DNA of 64,000 nt from an uncultured Chitinophagaceae bacterium (GCA_937919945.1 CALESY010000048.1:62001-126000); one strand, 5' to 3'; shown: positions 1-9,557, counted from the first letter of the stretch. Notes: generated from the letters alone by a model not told the origin. Numbers and translations: made by a program.

Positions 1-1815
1 TTGAAGCAACAAGGTCGTTATGAAGATGCGATTGTTCAGTTCAATAAGTTCATCGCTGACAATCCGAAAACATTCAAAAAAGAAAAGAAACGTGCTTTGC
101 GCGAGATTGAAGGTTGTAACATGGCTATGAACTCTGTGAAAGATCCTCAGGCTGTTACCATCGTCAATGCTGGCCCTAATGTAAATAGTGCATATACTGA
201 ATCTGCACCTTATCCATTGGGAGACACCACATTATTGTTCTCTAGCATGCGTCAGAATAATATTGCTGAATTTGATAAGCGTACTGCAGAATACATGTCA
301 CGCTTCATGGTTGCTCGCAAACAGATGTACACAGATCGTGTAGATTCTTTCCAATGGGCACTCGAATTCAAAGATGGTGGATTCAACACTAAGAAAGCAC
401 ACGTTGGTAATGGTTGTTTCAGCCCCGGTGGCGAACGATTCTACTTCACTAAATGTGCTGAAGGTGATTCTTTAAAAGTAGAATGTAAAATCTACGTTTC
501 TAAATTTGAAAAAGCTAAATGGAGCGAACCACAATTGTTAGGTGAGGGTATTAATGATGGCGGATCTAATACACAACCGTTTATAGCAAAAGTTGGTAAA
601 AAGGAAATATTGTTCTTTTCATCAAATCGTACATTACAAAGCCGCGGTGGTTATGATATATGGTATTCTGTTATAGATACTCGTAATGGTAGCTATCGTC
701 GCCCGCAAAATGCAGGTAAGCAAATAAATACAGAGCGTGATGAGGTTACACCTTACTATGACAGCCGTGTTAATAAATTGTATTTTGCCTCAAATGGTTG
801 GGTAACTATGGGTGGCTTTGATATTTATTCTGCTGATGGTGGTCCTTCTCGTTACACTAACGTTCAAAATCTAGGTTATCCTATCAATACAGCTGCGGAT
901 GAGATGTACTATATCAAAGATCCTGTTGGCAAACCAGACGCATACGTTGTATCAAATCGTTTGGGTTCTGTAGCACTGAAAAATCCAACTTGTTGCGACG
1001 ATATCTGGCGCATACAATATGAGCCTAAGCTGGTTGTAATAGGTAAAGTTGTAGACCGTAAAACATCTCAACTGATGAATGAAGTGGTAGTGAAAATGGT
1101 TGATCAGAATGGTGATTTGAAAACTTTCAACTCTACTGATGGAAATTTCTTGTTCAATATTTCCCGCAGCAAATCTTATGTATTGACTGGAGATAGGCAA
1201 AGTTATGCATCAAGCCGCGCTACTGTTAATACAATGGATGTTAAACGCACAGACCCTGATGATACTGTAACTGTTACCATCTACATGGATGAAATAACGC
1301 CTGTATATACATTCTCTGTAAGTAATGTGTACTACGATTATGATAAGGCTGATTTGCGTCCTGAATCTGTAGCATCTTTAGATTCTGTTGTAGCGTTTCT
1401 GAAAGATAATCCTTCATTCAATGTTGAGGTGTATTCTTTTACAGATGGTAAGGGTAAAGATGACTACAACAAAAAACTGTCTGAAAAGCGTGCACAGTCT
1501 GTAATAGATTATTTAGTAGGTGCTGGTATAGAACAGACACGTTTAGTAGCAAAAGGTTTTGGTGCTGCCATGCCAGCTGCTCCTAATACAGTAAATGGTA
1601 AAGATAATCCTAACAACCGTCAATTGAATCGTCGTACAGAGTTCCGTATTGTTACGGATGTGCCTACACGCCGTATACTGTATAATAGTGCTAAACCAGG
1701 TAATATGGACGAACAGTCTAAGAACCTGATGCAAAATGAGAATAATAATGAAGATGCAGACCCTACTGACAACCTGCCTGATATGACTACTCCCGGCAGC
1801 AGGGTTAATAAGTAA
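1..1815 (+). CDS. PorE-like T9SS envelope protein (5' truncated by window)
   Basis: The reading frame is open from the first base, so the N-terminus lies outside the window. Visible order: end of a TPR (about residues 1-45), a WD40/PD40-like beta-propeller with repeated phenylalanine/serine-rich blades such as FFSSNR and LYFASNG (about 70-345, ending in CCDDIWRI), a carboxypeptidase-regulatory-like beta-sandwich (about 350-430), and a C-terminal OmpA-type peptidoglycan-binding domain (about 440-555, LSEKRAQSV and NRRTEFRI). This TPR-propeller-CRD-OmpA order is that of PorE, a periplasmic peptidoglycan-associated T9SS component. Paralogous OmpA/PD40 proteins exist in Bacteroidota, so PorE itself is an inference from the architecture. 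Confidence 0.75.
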   Translation: MKQQGRYEDAIVQFNKFIADNPKTFKKEKKRALREIEGCNMAMNSVKDPQAVTIVNAGPNVNSAYTESAPYPLGDTTLLFSSMRQNNIAEFDKRTAEYMSRFMVARKQMYTDRVDSFQWALEFKDGGFNTKKAHVGNGCFSPGGERFYFTKCAEGDSLKVECKIYVSKFEKAKWSEPQLLGEGINDGGSNTQPFIAKVGKKEILFFSSNRTLQSRGGYDIWYSVIDTRNGSYRRPQNAGKQINTERDEVTPYYDSRVNKLYFASNGWVTMGGFDIYSADGGPSRYTNVQNLGYPINTAADEMYYIKDPVGKPDAYVVSNRLGSVALKNPTCCDDIWRIQYEPKLVVIGKVVDRKTSQLMNEVVVKMVDQNGDLKTFNSTDGNFLFNISRSKSYVLTGDRQSYASSRATVNTMDVKRTDPDDTVTVTIYMDEITPVYTFSVSNVYYDYDKADLRPESVASLDSVVAFLKDNPSFNVEVYSFTDGKGKDDYNKKLSEKRAQSVIDYLVGAGIEQTRLVAKGFGAAMPAAPNTVNGKDNPNNRQLNRRTEFRIVTDVPTRRILYNSAKPGNMDEQSKNLMQNENNNEDADPTDNLPDMTTPGSRVNK

Positions 1816-1837
1816 TCAATATATGTTTAGTCTATAT

Positions 1838-1870
1838 AAATCATCCCGCACAATATGTGCGGGATGATTT
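1838..1870 (+). terminator. intrinsic terminator after PorE-like gene
   Basis: A perfect 14-bp inverted repeat, AAATCATCCCGCAC and its complement, separated by AATAT, begins 22 nt after the stop codon. The arms end in A and T runs, so it could act in both directions. It also rules out a prmA start at 1855, which would fall inside this hairpin. Confidence 0.85.
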
Positions 1871-1892
1871 ATTATATAAACCTGCCAGCCAT

Positions 1893-1900
1893 TACCTTTG
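1893..1900 (+). promoter_or_regulatory. -7 element of prmA (TACCTTTG)
   Basis: TACCTTTG matches the Bacteroidota -7 consensus TAnnTTTG and ends 5 nt before the chosen ATG at 1906. Transcription would start at or next to the ATG, giving a leaderless or nearly leaderless mRNA. No clear -33 TTTG is visible. Confidence 0.65.
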
Positions 1901-1905
1901 CTGCT

Positions 1906-2721
1906 ATGCAATACCAAAAAGTGATATTATTTACCAAAGAGACTTCAAAGCGTGAAATATTAATAGCCAGATTGGCTGTAGAGGGTTATGATGGTTTTGA
2001 AGAAATGGATGATGCATTGCATGCCTATATCCCTACAAACGATTTTGAGCTTGAAACCTTACAATTATTGGCAGCTGAGTATGAGTTGCCATACACTGTA
2101 GAAGCCATTGGAGAGCAAAACTGGAACGCTGAATGGGAAAAAAACTTTCAACCTGTATTGGTAGATGATTTCTGTACCGTAAGGGCAGATTTTCATCAGT
2201 TGGATGTTGCGACAACCTATGAAATCATCATCACACCAAAAATGTCTTTTGGCACGGGGCATCATGCAACTACACGAATGATGGTGGCGAATATGCGGTA
2301 TATTGACTTTGCACGAAAATCAGTACTGGATTTTGGTACTGGTACTGGTATATTGGCTATACTGGCCGAGAAAATGGGAGCTACTGATATAGCTGCCATA
2401 GACAACGACGAATGGGCTTATGAAAACACTAAAGAGAATATAGGGAGAAATGCGTGCAGGCATATCATAGCATCGCATGGCAGCTTGGAACAGCTACCAC
2501 CACGCCGTTACGATGTAGTATTGGCAAACATCAACCGTCATATACTATTGAATTATATGCAGGATATGTATATGTTAACAAATTCAGGTGGTAAGGTATT
2601 AATAAGTGGCTTACTGACTGAAGATGAGCCAGTAATACGACTGAGTGCTGAACAGGCTGGTTATAAATATGTAAAGACAGATGGGTATAATAATTGGATA
2701 TGTATAGAATATGAAAAATGA
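1906..2721 (+). CDS. prmA: ribosomal protein L11 methyltransferase
   Basis: PrmA uses S-adenosylmethionine to trimethylate ribosomal protein L11 in the cytoplasm. The 271-aa product has the family's N-terminal substrate-recognition part (NWNAEWEKNF at about 86-95), then the class I methyltransferase core with motif I DFGTGTGILAI and the PrmA-specific LANINRHIL in place of NPPY. The ATG at 1906 is chosen over the upstream in-frame ATG at 1855 because that one lies inside the preceding terminator and ahead of the -7 element. It is a single gene with its own promoter. Confidence 0.93.
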   Translation: MQYQKVILFTKETSKREILIARLAVEGYDGFEEMDDALHAYIPTNDFELETLQLLAAEYELPYTVEAIGEQNWNAEWEKNFQPVLVDDFCTVRADFHQLDVATTYEIIITPKMSFGTGHHATTRMMVANMRYIDFARKSVLDFGTGTGILAILAEKMGATDIAAIDNDEWAYENTKENIGRNACRHIIASHGSLEQLPPRRYDVVLANINRHILLNYMQDMYMLTNSGGKVLISGLLTEDEPVIRLSAEQAGYKYVKTDGYNNWICIEYEK

Positions 2722-2813
2722 CAATTAATTAGCTGCTGCTTTTAATATTTCATATACAATTAACGGGTTAAATTTGCAATTTTGCGGGTATAGGATATAC
2801 CACCCTCAAAGAT

Positions 2814-2821
2814 TATATTTG
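2814..2821 (+). promoter_or_regulatory. -7 element of plsY (TATATTTG)
   Basis: TATATTTG matches TAnnTTTG 25 nt upstream of the plsY ATG. A TTTG at 2781-2784 is too far upstream (29 nt) to be an ideal -33 element. Confidence 0.6.
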
Positions 2822-2846
2822 TTGTCTTCAACCCGAAATTAATAGA

Positions 2847-3479
2847 ATGACGATTGCAATCCTTGTAGTATTAGCTTACCTAATAGGCTCTGTTCCTACA
2901 GCGGTATGGGTAAGCAAAAACGTATATGGCATTGATATTAGGGAGCACGGAAGCGGTAATGCAGGTGCTACAAATACTTTCAGGATATTAGGCTCTAAAG
3001 CAGGTTCTGTTGTGATGCTGATTGATATGATGAAGGGTTTTATTGCTGTAAAACTTTCATTGTTGTCGGAGTATGGTTGGCATACAGAAGCCATTACTAA
3101 CCTGCAGATAATACTAGGGCTTTGTGCAGTTATAGGTCATATCTTCCCTATTTGGGCAGATTTCAGGGGTGGCAAAGGGATTGCTACGTTATTTGGTATG
3201 ATACTGGGTATACAGCCGCAAGTAGCCATTAGCCTTGTCTTGGTATTTGTTTGTATGCTATATCTTACTCGTTATGTTTCCCTTAGTAGTATTGTAGCGA
3301 GTATTGCCTTTCCGTTATTAATTCTGTTTATCTTTCGTGAACCGGAAATCAGTTACCGTATATTTGCAGTAGCTACTGCTTGCCTTGTGGTACTTACACA
3401 CCACAAAAATATAAACAGGCTGCTTAACGGTAATGAAAGTAAAGTCCCCCTCTTCCGAAAGCGCAGGTTTCGTAAGTAA
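2847..3479 (+). CDS. plsY: glycerol-3-phosphate acyltransferase PlsY
   Basis: PlsY is the inner-membrane enzyme that transfers an acyl group from acyl-phosphate to glycerol-3-phosphate, the first step of phospholipid synthesis. The 210-aa protein is hydrophobic with several membrane segments and carries the three family motifs: GSGNAGATN (about 36-44), HIFPIWADFRGGKGIAT (about 99-115, with the GGKG loop) and HHKNI near residue 191. Length is normal for the family. Own promoter, own unit between prmA and the M48 gene. Confidence 0.95.
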   Translation: MTIAILVVLAYLIGSVPTAVWVSKNVYGIDIREHGSGNAGATNTFRILGSKAGSVVMLIDMMKGFIAVKLSLLSEYGWHTEAITNLQIILGLCAVIGHIFPIWADFRGGKGIATLFGMILGIQPQVAISLVLVFVCMLYLTRYVSLSSIVASIAFPLLILFIFREPEISYRIFAVATACLVVLTHHKNINRLLNGNESKVPLFRKRRFRK

Positions 3480-3534
3480 TTACAAGACACATTTGTAGCG
3501 AAACTATTTATCGATTTTTACAAACTTATTTGGT

Positions 3535-4332
3535 ATGAAAAAATTATCAGCCATTGCGGCTATTATTGTAATGTCTGCAATATTCAGTGCTTGTTTTAAA
3601 AATCCTGTAACGGGAAGGAGTTCTGTTAACCTAGTAGATGAGGGTTCTGTTAGGCAAATGTCTGCGACTTCATACAATGGTTTTTTAGCTGCTAACAAAC
3701 CGGTAAATGGTACTACGGAAGCAGAAATGGTAAAGCGAGTAGGTAACAAAATGGCTGCAGCAGTACAACAGTATTTAACACAAATAGGTAAACAAAGCTT
3801 AATAGCAGGTTATCAATGGGAGTTCAACCTGGTAAATAATAATGAGATAAATGCATTTTGTATGCCAGGTGGTAAGGTCGTTGTCTATAGCGGCATCATG
3901 CCAATAGCACAAAACGAAACGGGTCTTGCCGTAATAATGGGTCATGAAATAGCACATGCAGTGGCAAGGCATGGTAATGAGCGTATGAGTCAGGGATTAC
4001 TGCAAGAGGCTGGTGGTGTAACAATGGCCGTATTAATGTCTAACAAACCACAACAAGCTCAGCAATTATTTAATTCAGCATATGGAATAGGTTCTACGCT
4101 TGCTGTGTTGAAATACTCTCGTACGCACGAAAGTGAAGCCGATGAGATGGGCCTATATTTTATGGCAATGGCTGGCTATAATCCTAATGAGGCCCCGGTT
4201 TTCTGGCAGCGTATGGCTGCAAAAGGTGGGCAGAAACCACCGGAGTTTTTGAGCACTCACCCCAGCGATGCTACGCGTATCAACCAACTTAAAGGCTGGA
4301 TGCCTAAAGCGATGCAGTATTACAAGCCTTAA
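3535..4332 (+). CDS. M48 family metalloprotease, lipoprotein
   Basis: A predicted zinc protease of the M48 (HtpX/BepA/LoiP-like) family, probably acting in the periplasm on outer-membrane or misfolded envelope proteins. The 265-aa protein begins with a lipoprotein signal peptide whose lipobox IFSAC puts the lipidated Cys at residue 20. The catalytic HEIAH is at 137-141 and the ESEAD motif with the third zinc ligand at 199-203. The STHPSDATRI tail near 241-250 is typical of periplasmic M48 proteases. The next gene starts 3 nt after its stop, so the two are probably cotranscribed. Confidence 0.9.
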   Translation: MKKLSAIAAIIVMSAIFSACFKNPVTGRSSVNLVDEGSVRQMSATSYNGFLAANKPVNGTTEAEMVKRVGNKMAAAVQQYLTQIGKQSLIAGYQWEFNLVNNNEINAFCMPGGKVVVYSGIMPIAQNETGLAVIMGHEIAHAVARHGNERMSQGLLQEAGGVTMAVLMSNKPQQAQQLFNSAYGIGSTLAVLKYSRTHESEADEMGLYFMAMAGYNPNEAPVFWQRMAAKGGQKPPEFLSTHPSDATRINQLKGWMPKAMQYYKP

Positions 4333-4335
4333 ATT

Positions 4336-4989
4336 GTGTACAAGCTATCTTGGTATCAGCGGTTTTTGAGCTATCTGTATCCTCTAAAGATTGCAAAAGC
4401 TGCTACAGAACAAAATGCCGTATTAGAGCTTTGTTATTACAAAGGACAGTACCAGTTGGCTACATACGATGCTTTGTATTCTGACGGTAGCCGCTACCGT
4501 CCACTAAGACTTGGAATTAGCCATTTGCATCAACAGAAAGTTATTGGCGACAGCGTATTGGTAATGGGTACAGGTTTGGGAAGCGTTGCGCATGTTCTGT
4601 ATGAATACGGTTATACGCCTACCTTCACATTTGTAGAACATGATGCAACTATTCTGCAATGGGCTATAAATACATTGCCCAACACAGTTATGGCCAAAGC
4701 AACAGCCATACATGAGGATGCAGAAAAGTTCATAAGGTCTAATAATAATCAATATAGTTTGGTTGTAGTAGATATCTTTAACAGTAGGATAGTGCCTGCA
4801 TTTGTAACATCACAAGCATTTCTGCTGTTATGTAGAGCGGCTATGAAGGCTGGAGGTGTTTTTGTGCTAAACTATATTGTGGTAAATAAAGATGCCTGGC
4901 AAACTGCCAGGCAAAATATAGAAAGCATATTCCGTAAATGTGAGATACTGGAGGACGGAATGAATCGTATTATTATCGCTACAGTTTAG
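4336..4989 (+). CDS. spermidine-synthase-like SAM-binding protein
   Basis: A 217-aa Rossmann-fold protein that resembles spermidine synthases: a short N-terminal beta part followed by VLVMGTGLGSV (motif I, about 76-86), FVEHDA (acidic residue for the adenosine part, about 98-103) and VVVDIF (about 144-149). It lacks the full aminopropyltransferase signature, so it may be a methyltransferase or a degenerate SpeE with unknown substrate. The start is GTG at 4336, 3 nt after the protease stop; no ATG fits. Its 3' end overlaps the convergent oxyR by 11 bp. Confidence 0.75.
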   Translation: MYKLSWYQRFLSYLYPLKIAKAATEQNAVLELCYYKGQYQLATYDALYSDGSRYRPLRLGISHLHQQKVIGDSVLVMGTGLGSVAHVLYEYGYTPTFTFVEHDATILQWAINTLPNTVMAKATAIHEDAEKFIRSNNNQYSLVVVDIFNSRIVPAFVTSQAFLLLCRAAMKAGGVFVLNYIVVNKDAWQTARQNIESIFRKCEILEDGMNRIIIATV

Positions 4990-5935
4990 CAGACTGTATG
5001 CGTAGTACCTTACGATTTTTCTTCTGAACACGCATTTTTTCAGGTACAAGTTCGCTTATTTCATCCATGATGCTTTGCAGTATTGATAGGCGTACAAAAT
5101 GGTCGTTAGTGACGATGCTTATTTCACGTACAGGCTCAGGGTCTTCAAAGTAGCGCACCCTGTCTTGCTGATCTTCTGTAAACTCAAAAGTAGCCAGCTC
5201 TGGTAATACTGTCAGCCCTTTGTTTTTATCTACCATTTTACGCAAGGTTTCTACATTACTGCTATCGTATCTGTATGGTTTATCTGCTTGTAATATCTGT
5301 ACTTGGTCGCTGCATAGGTCTAGTATCTGGTTGCGCATACAATGCCCTTCGTTCAGTAACCATATTCGCTCCAACGAAATATCTTCAGGCGTAATCATGC
5401 GTTTTTTTAGTGCAGGCTCATCCGGAGAAAAATAAGCTACAAAAGGCTCTGAAAATAAAGGGTATTCTTTAATGTTATTTTCTTCAAGTGGTGTGCTTAC
5501 CAGAGCTGCATCAATTTCATTATTGCGTAATGCCAATACTATCTGTTTGGTTTCCATCTCCTTTACTTCCATCTTCACTTCTGGGTATTTTGCAGCATAT
5601 TTTTCCAGCAAGCCAGGTAAAATATATGGGGCTACGGTCGGAATGACTGCCAACCTGAATTTACCACTCAGTACATTTTGCTGGTTTTGTATCAATTCGG
5701 TTATACGTTCACATTCGGCAAGTATATTGCGCGCCTGTTCCACTATAGCCTCACCCATAGCAGTAATAGCTATAGGGTGTTTGTTGCGGTCAAAAAGTTT
5801 GATACCCAACTCTTCTTCCAGCTTTTGTATCTGCATACTCAGCGTAGGTTGTGTTACAAAACATTTTTCTGCAGCAGAAACAAAGCTTTTATAAGTAGCA
5901 ACAGCTACAACGTATTCTAATTGAGTAATTGTCAT
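4979..5935 (-). CDS. oxyR: hydrogen-peroxide-responsive LysR regulator OxyR
   Basis: OxyR senses hydrogen peroxide through a reversible disulfide and controls peroxide-defence genes. The 318-aa protein has the LysR winged helix-turn-helix at the N-terminus (QLEYVVAVATYKSF, TQPTLSMQIQKLE) and a ligand-type regulatory domain. The peroxide-sensing cysteines are present in the context GHCMRNQILDLC at residues 199 and 208, the same numbers and spacing as in E. coli OxyR, which separates it from general LysR proteins. Its 3' end overlaps the convergent upstream gene by 11 bp. Confidence 0.92.
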   Translation of the reverse strand: MTITQLEYVVAVATYKSFVSAAEKCFVTQPTLSMQIQKLEEELGIKLFDRNKHPIAITAMGEAIVEQARNILAECERITELIQNQQNVLSGKFRLAVIPTVAPYILPGLLEKYAAKYPEVKMEVKEMETKQIVLALRNNEIDAALVSTPLEENNIKEYPLFSEPFVAYFSPDEPALKKRMITPEDISLERIWLLNEGHCMRNQILDLCSDQVQILQADKPYRYDSSNVETLRKMVDKNKGLTVLPELATFEFTEDQQDRVRYFEDPEPVREISIVTNDHFVRLSILQSIMDEISELVPEKMRVQKKNRKVLRIQSAKL

Positions 5936-5954
5936 TTTTACAGAATTCTTACTA

Positions 5955-5962
5955 CAAACCTA
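5955..5962 (-). promoter_or_regulatory. -7 element of oxyR (TAGGTTTG, minus strand)
   Basis: Read on the minus strand, TAGGTTTG matches TAnnTTTG 19 nt before the oxyR ATG. No convincing -33 box is seen. The rest of the AT-rich 5936-6110 stretch shows no ORF or strong dyad. Confidence 0.6.
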
Positions 5963-6110
5963 CACCAATATTTTATATAGAGAAAATTGATAGTGTTAAT
6001 ATAAAATAATAATCGAGCAAATAGGAAAAAAGTATTCTCAGCTTTGTCAATTAACTTTCAAGTAATACAGCTATTGCATCCATTAAAAAGGGGTTAAAAA
6101 AAACTGTTTT

Positions 6111-6142
6111 TTTGACATACTTCAAACCTTCATGTACCTTTG
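6111..6142 (+). promoter_or_regulatory. full promoter of T9SS cargo gene (TTTG-N20-TACCTTTG)
   Basis: TTTG at 6111-6114 and TACCTTTG at 6135-6142 are 20 nt apart, an exact match to the Bacteroidota primary-sigma promoter. Transcription should begin near 6149, leaving a leader of about 70 nt before the ATG at 6222. It excludes the upstream in-frame ATG at 6132. Confidence 0.85.
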
Positions 6143-6221
6143 TGTTGTCTCCTTTAATAAGACTTGCCGTCTATTCTTAATTACTCATTACATTTTTTGT
6201 AACGTTTTTTTAATTTTTTTT

Positions 6222-9200
6222 ATGCTTAGAAGATTGCTATCCTATATAGCTGGAAATCTCCCGATGATTACTGCTATTATGTGTGTATCTGCAATTAGCA
6301 GTACTGCACAAATTACACTGTATAGTCGTACAGTGCTTACTGGTCAAACGTATACGCAAATACCGGCAGGTACTACTATTAATACGAATGCGGGCCTTAG
6401 TGCCAGCATGAGTACAAATGCTGATGATGGTGCAGTATTGGTAAATCTGCCATTTACGTTCCCTTATGACAATAATAATTTTAACCAAGTTACTTTTTGT
6501 ACTAATGGCTGGATAGGTATGGGTAACCAGCTAACTGTAACTGCGGCTCAAGGCAGAGCTGCAGGAAATTTGTTTACCGGTACTTTACCTAATAATACAA
6601 TCGCAGCTTGGTTTGGCGATATGTCCGCCAATTTTCCTGCACCGGCTGGTATTGGCAGAATGGTGCATGGGCAAACTGCGCCAGGTGTTTATACATTTGA
6701 GTGGCGCAATGCTACAGGTTCAGGGTTCGGTAGCACTACTGTTAATCTTATCAATTTTATGATAAGGTTGTATGGCCAAGGTTCAGCAACACCTGGTCGT
6801 ATTGAAATATTATATGGTACTCAGACTGGTGCATTAACTACCGGAAGATCTATTGGTATTGAAGATGCAGTAGGCGGAGCAAACAGATTTATAAATGCAG
6901 TTAATGGCTCATTTACATTAACAACAACTGCAGGTGCATGGCCTGGCAATGGTAACGGTTATCGTTTTGATCCACCACCACCATGCGTAGGTACTCCTAA
7001 TGCGGGAGCTGTAAATGCTCCTGCAAATGTATGCCCGGGAGCTAATTTTAATCTATCTCTCAGCGGTCACTCTACTGGCCCCGGAATTTTGTATCAATGG
7101 CAATCGCGTGTATTGCCAGGTGGTACTTTTGCTAACATAGCGGGTGCTACAACGTCTACTGTTACTACCAATACAACTGTAGCAAGAGAATACAGGTGTG
7201 TTGTTACATGTTTTAACAGTGCACAAACGGTTAATACTACACCGGTATCCATAAGCATCAATAGCTTTTATGTGTGCTATTGCAAGACTGGTTTAGGTGG
7301 TAGCAACACCGCATCTATAGATTCTGTTATTATCGCAGGTACTACACTACGTAGCGGTTCTCCCGGAACAGCCCCAGGGTTCTATACACAATATCAGCCG
7401 GTTGTTCCGGTTACTGCTACATTACAAGCAGGTGGACTATATACAATGACGGTAAAATATGGCTCAGCAGCAGCCGGCTCGTTATGGATAGATGCTAACC
7501 AGAATAATGTATTTGAAGCATCAGAATGGACAAGAATAAATACAAATAGTACAACAGGAGAGGTTGTTTTTCAGGTTCCTCCTACTGCACTAACTGGCCT
7601 TACAGGTATACGTATCCGTAGCTCAGACCCAACAGCTACAAATGGTGCTGTAAATGCTTGCAGCAACATCGCATCTGGTGAAACGGAAGATTATGTTATT
7701 AACATTACTCCTGCACCGGTTAATGATTTGAAATTACAAGCACTGCTGTCTCCACTAAACGGAGTAGAATTGTGTCCTTACAAAAATATACCTGCGAGGA
7801 TAGTAATTTATAATAATGGTTCTGCCCCTCAATCAAACTTTGTAGTTACTGTCAATCTGAATGGTCCTACAACAGCTACTAATAGTTTTACGTATACCAA
7901 TACACTTGCTCCATTCAGAACAGATACGCTATGGTTTGCATCTTATGTATTGCAGTTGCCTGGTATATACACAGTGCGTGCGCATACTGTACTGACTGGA
8001 GACGTAAATCCACTAAATGATTCAAGTGTTACTAATTCATTCAAGCTGAATGGTAGTGCCAATCCGCCGATAGTACGAAAAGATTCTGTTTGTTATGGAG
8101 AAGAAGCAGTATTGAGAGTGCTGCCCGATGGCTACAAACATAATTGGTACATGACTTCTGTATATGGTAACAAAGTATTTACAGGAGACACTTTGCGCAT
8201 CCCTAATTTGCAACGTGATACATTCTTCTATGTATGTTCTGAGCCTACTACATCTAGTTTCGGATCACTTACAACAACCTCTGCAGCCGGAAACGGATGT
8301 GGTGGTGGTGCGATGTTTAATGTAGTGCCAAACGCCAATTTGCGTATAGATAGTTTTGCTGCATTATTTGCAGCTACCGGCAACCAAGCAGTAAACGTGT
8401 ATTATAGAGTTGGCAGTTTTGCAGGCAATGAAACAAACGCAGGTGCATGGACACTGCTAGGCACAACTAATGTAAACGTATCTACTACAACGGGGTTGAC
8501 AAACTTTACTGTAAATACACCACTAAACCTTACTGTTGGTAATACATATGGCATCTATGTAAACTACAATGCTTCATACACTAATGGCAGCAATACTTTT
8601 ACAAATGCTGATATGAGTATTCAAACAGGTACTGGTTTATGCGGACTATTTACAGGTACAAATGCAGGACGCATGTACAATGGTACTGTATATTACAGCA
8701 CCGGGCCTGCTATATGCGAAAGCCCGCTAGAGCCAATTGGCGCATACGTAGGACCTGCACCTGTTGTAAATTTAGGTAATGACATTAAAGGATGCGAAGG
8801 TCAAAATATTATATTAGATGCCGGACACTTTGGTGCTTCTTACAGGTGGAATACTGTTGAGTTTACACAAACAATCAATGTAAAAGATGCACCCGGTACT
8901 TATTGGGTTGAGGTAGATAAATATTGTTTGGGAAGTGATACAGTAAATGTTGAGTTAGACCCTCTTCCAAAAACATCAGGTATATCTTATCAGCGTGTAG
9001 GTAATGCATATAACTTTACTGCCGCAGGTTTGCAGTTTGCAGATAAAGTACTTTGGATGTTTGGGGATGGTACGTCTTCATCTTCTATATCTCCGCAACA
9101 TACCTATGCAAGCGGTGGTATTTATAAAGTAATTTTAATACTGACTAATAAGTGCGGATCTGATACTACCGAATTACTAATACCGCTTGGTGTCAGCAAT

Positions 9201-9455
9201 ATAGTATCTGCCGAAGATAATGCTTTGCTATACCCCAACCCTGCCAGCAACAGCATTACATTTGAGTATGAAGACATGCCTGCCAATGCGGATATGAGCA
9301 TCGTAAATACGCTTGGTGCTGTGGTATGGCAACAAAAAGCAACAAATGCCAAGAAACAACAAATTGACATCAGTAACTTGCCCGTTGGCAACTATATACT
9401 GAAGCTGCATACAGACAAAGCGTTTATTAACAAGCCTTTTGTTGTAAGTAAGTAA
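6222..9455 (+). CDS. large secreted T9SS cargo, adhesin-like multidomain protein
   Basis: A 1077-aa exported protein of unknown binding target. It starts with a Sec signal peptide (MLRRLLSYIAG to about SSTAQ). Visible parts: an N-terminal beta domain (about 75-240), an Ig-like stretch after PPPPCVG (about 255-350), a GEVED-type domain ending GETEDYVINI (about 385-497), a CARDB-like segment (NNGSAPQSNF), a second cysteine-containing beta region, a PKD domain around FGDGTSSSS (about 915-990), and a type A T9SS sorting domain at the C-terminus (LYPNPASNS to FVVSK). Start at 6222 follows from the promoter at 6111-6142. It is probably attached to or released at the cell surface. Confidence 0.88.
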   Translation: MLRRLLSYIAGNLPMITAIMCVSAISSTAQITLYSRTVLTGQTYTQIPAGTTINTNAGLSASMSTNADDGAVLVNLPFTFPYDNNNFNQVTFCTNGWIGMGNQLTVTAAQGRAAGNLFTGTLPNNTIAAWFGDMSANFPAPAGIGRMVHGQTAPGVYTFEWRNATGSGFGSTTVNLINFMIRLYGQGSATPGRIEILYGTQTGALTTGRSIGIEDAVGGANRFINAVNGSFTLTTTAGAWPGNGNGYRFDPPPPCVGTPNAGAVNAPANVCPGANFNLSLSGHSTGPGILYQWQSRVLPGGTFANIAGATTSTVTTNTTVAREYRCVVTCFNSAQTVNTTPVSISINSFYVCYCKTGLGGSNTASIDSVIIAGTTLRSGSPGTAPGFYTQYQPVVPVTATLQAGGLYTMTVKYGSAAAGSLWIDANQNNVFEASEWTRINTNSTTGEVVFQVPPTALTGLTGIRIRSSDPTATNGAVNACSNIASGETEDYVINITPAPVNDLKLQALLSPLNGVELCPYKNIPARIVIYNNGSAPQSNFVVTVNLNGPTTATNSFTYTNTLAPFRTDTLWFASYVLQLPGIYTVRAHTVLTGDVNPLNDSSVTNSFKLNGSANPPIVRKDSVCYGEEAVLRVLPDGYKHNWYMTSVYGNKVFTGDTLRIPNLQRDTFFYVCSEPTTSSFGSLTTTSAAGNGCGGGAMFNVVPNANLRIDSFAALFAATGNQAVNVYYRVGSFAGNETNAGAWTLLGTTNVNVSTTTGLTNFTVNTPLNLTVGNTYGIYVNYNASYTNGSNTFTNADMSIQTGTGLCGLFTGTNAGRMYNGTVYYSTGPAICESPLEPIGAYVGPAPVVNLGNDIKGCEGQNIILDAGHFGASYRWNTVEFTQTINVKDAPGTYWVEVDKYCLGSDTVNVELDPLPKTSGISYQRVGNAYNFTAAGLQFADKVLWMFGDGTSSSSISPQHTYASGGIYKVILILTNKCGSDTTELLIPLGVSNIVSAEDNALLYPNPASNSITFEYEDMPANADMSIVNTLGAVVWQQKATNAKKQQIDISNLPVGNYILKLHTDKAFINKPFVVSK

Positions 9456-9478
9456 AGACGGTTATCATATGTTTCTAA

Positions 9479-9508
9479 AAAAGCGAGTAGTAAAAACTAC
9501 TCGCTTTT
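9479..9508 (+). terminator. intrinsic terminator after the T9SS cargo gene
   Basis: A 13-bp perfect stem AAAAGCGAGTAGT, loop AAAA, and its complement ending in TTTT, 23 nt after the stop codon. Confidence 0.88.
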
Positions 9509-9533
9509 CTTATTTCCACAAGGAATATTGCGG

Positions 9534-9541
9534 TAACTTTG
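9534..9541 (+). promoter_or_regulatory. -7 element (TAACTTTG) of the YdeI-like gene
   Basis: TAACTTTG matches TAnnTTTG 16 nt upstream of the ATG at 9558, directly after the preceding terminator. It should drive the YdeI-like/thioesterase pair. Confidence 0.6.
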
Positions 9542-9557
9542 CACCAAATTTTCTGTT

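Noticed and set aside
1855..1905. In-frame ATG at 1855 as start of prmA
   Set aside because: It lies inside the terminator hairpin of the preceding gene and upstream of the -7 element at 1893.
5936..6110. OxyR binding site in front of oxyR
   Set aside because: Isolated ATAG motifs are present but not with the CTAT partners and spacing of the OxyR consensus.
6132..6221. ATG at 6132 as start of the T9SS cargo
   Set aside because: It lies within the promoter (6111-6142); the signal peptide begins at 6222.
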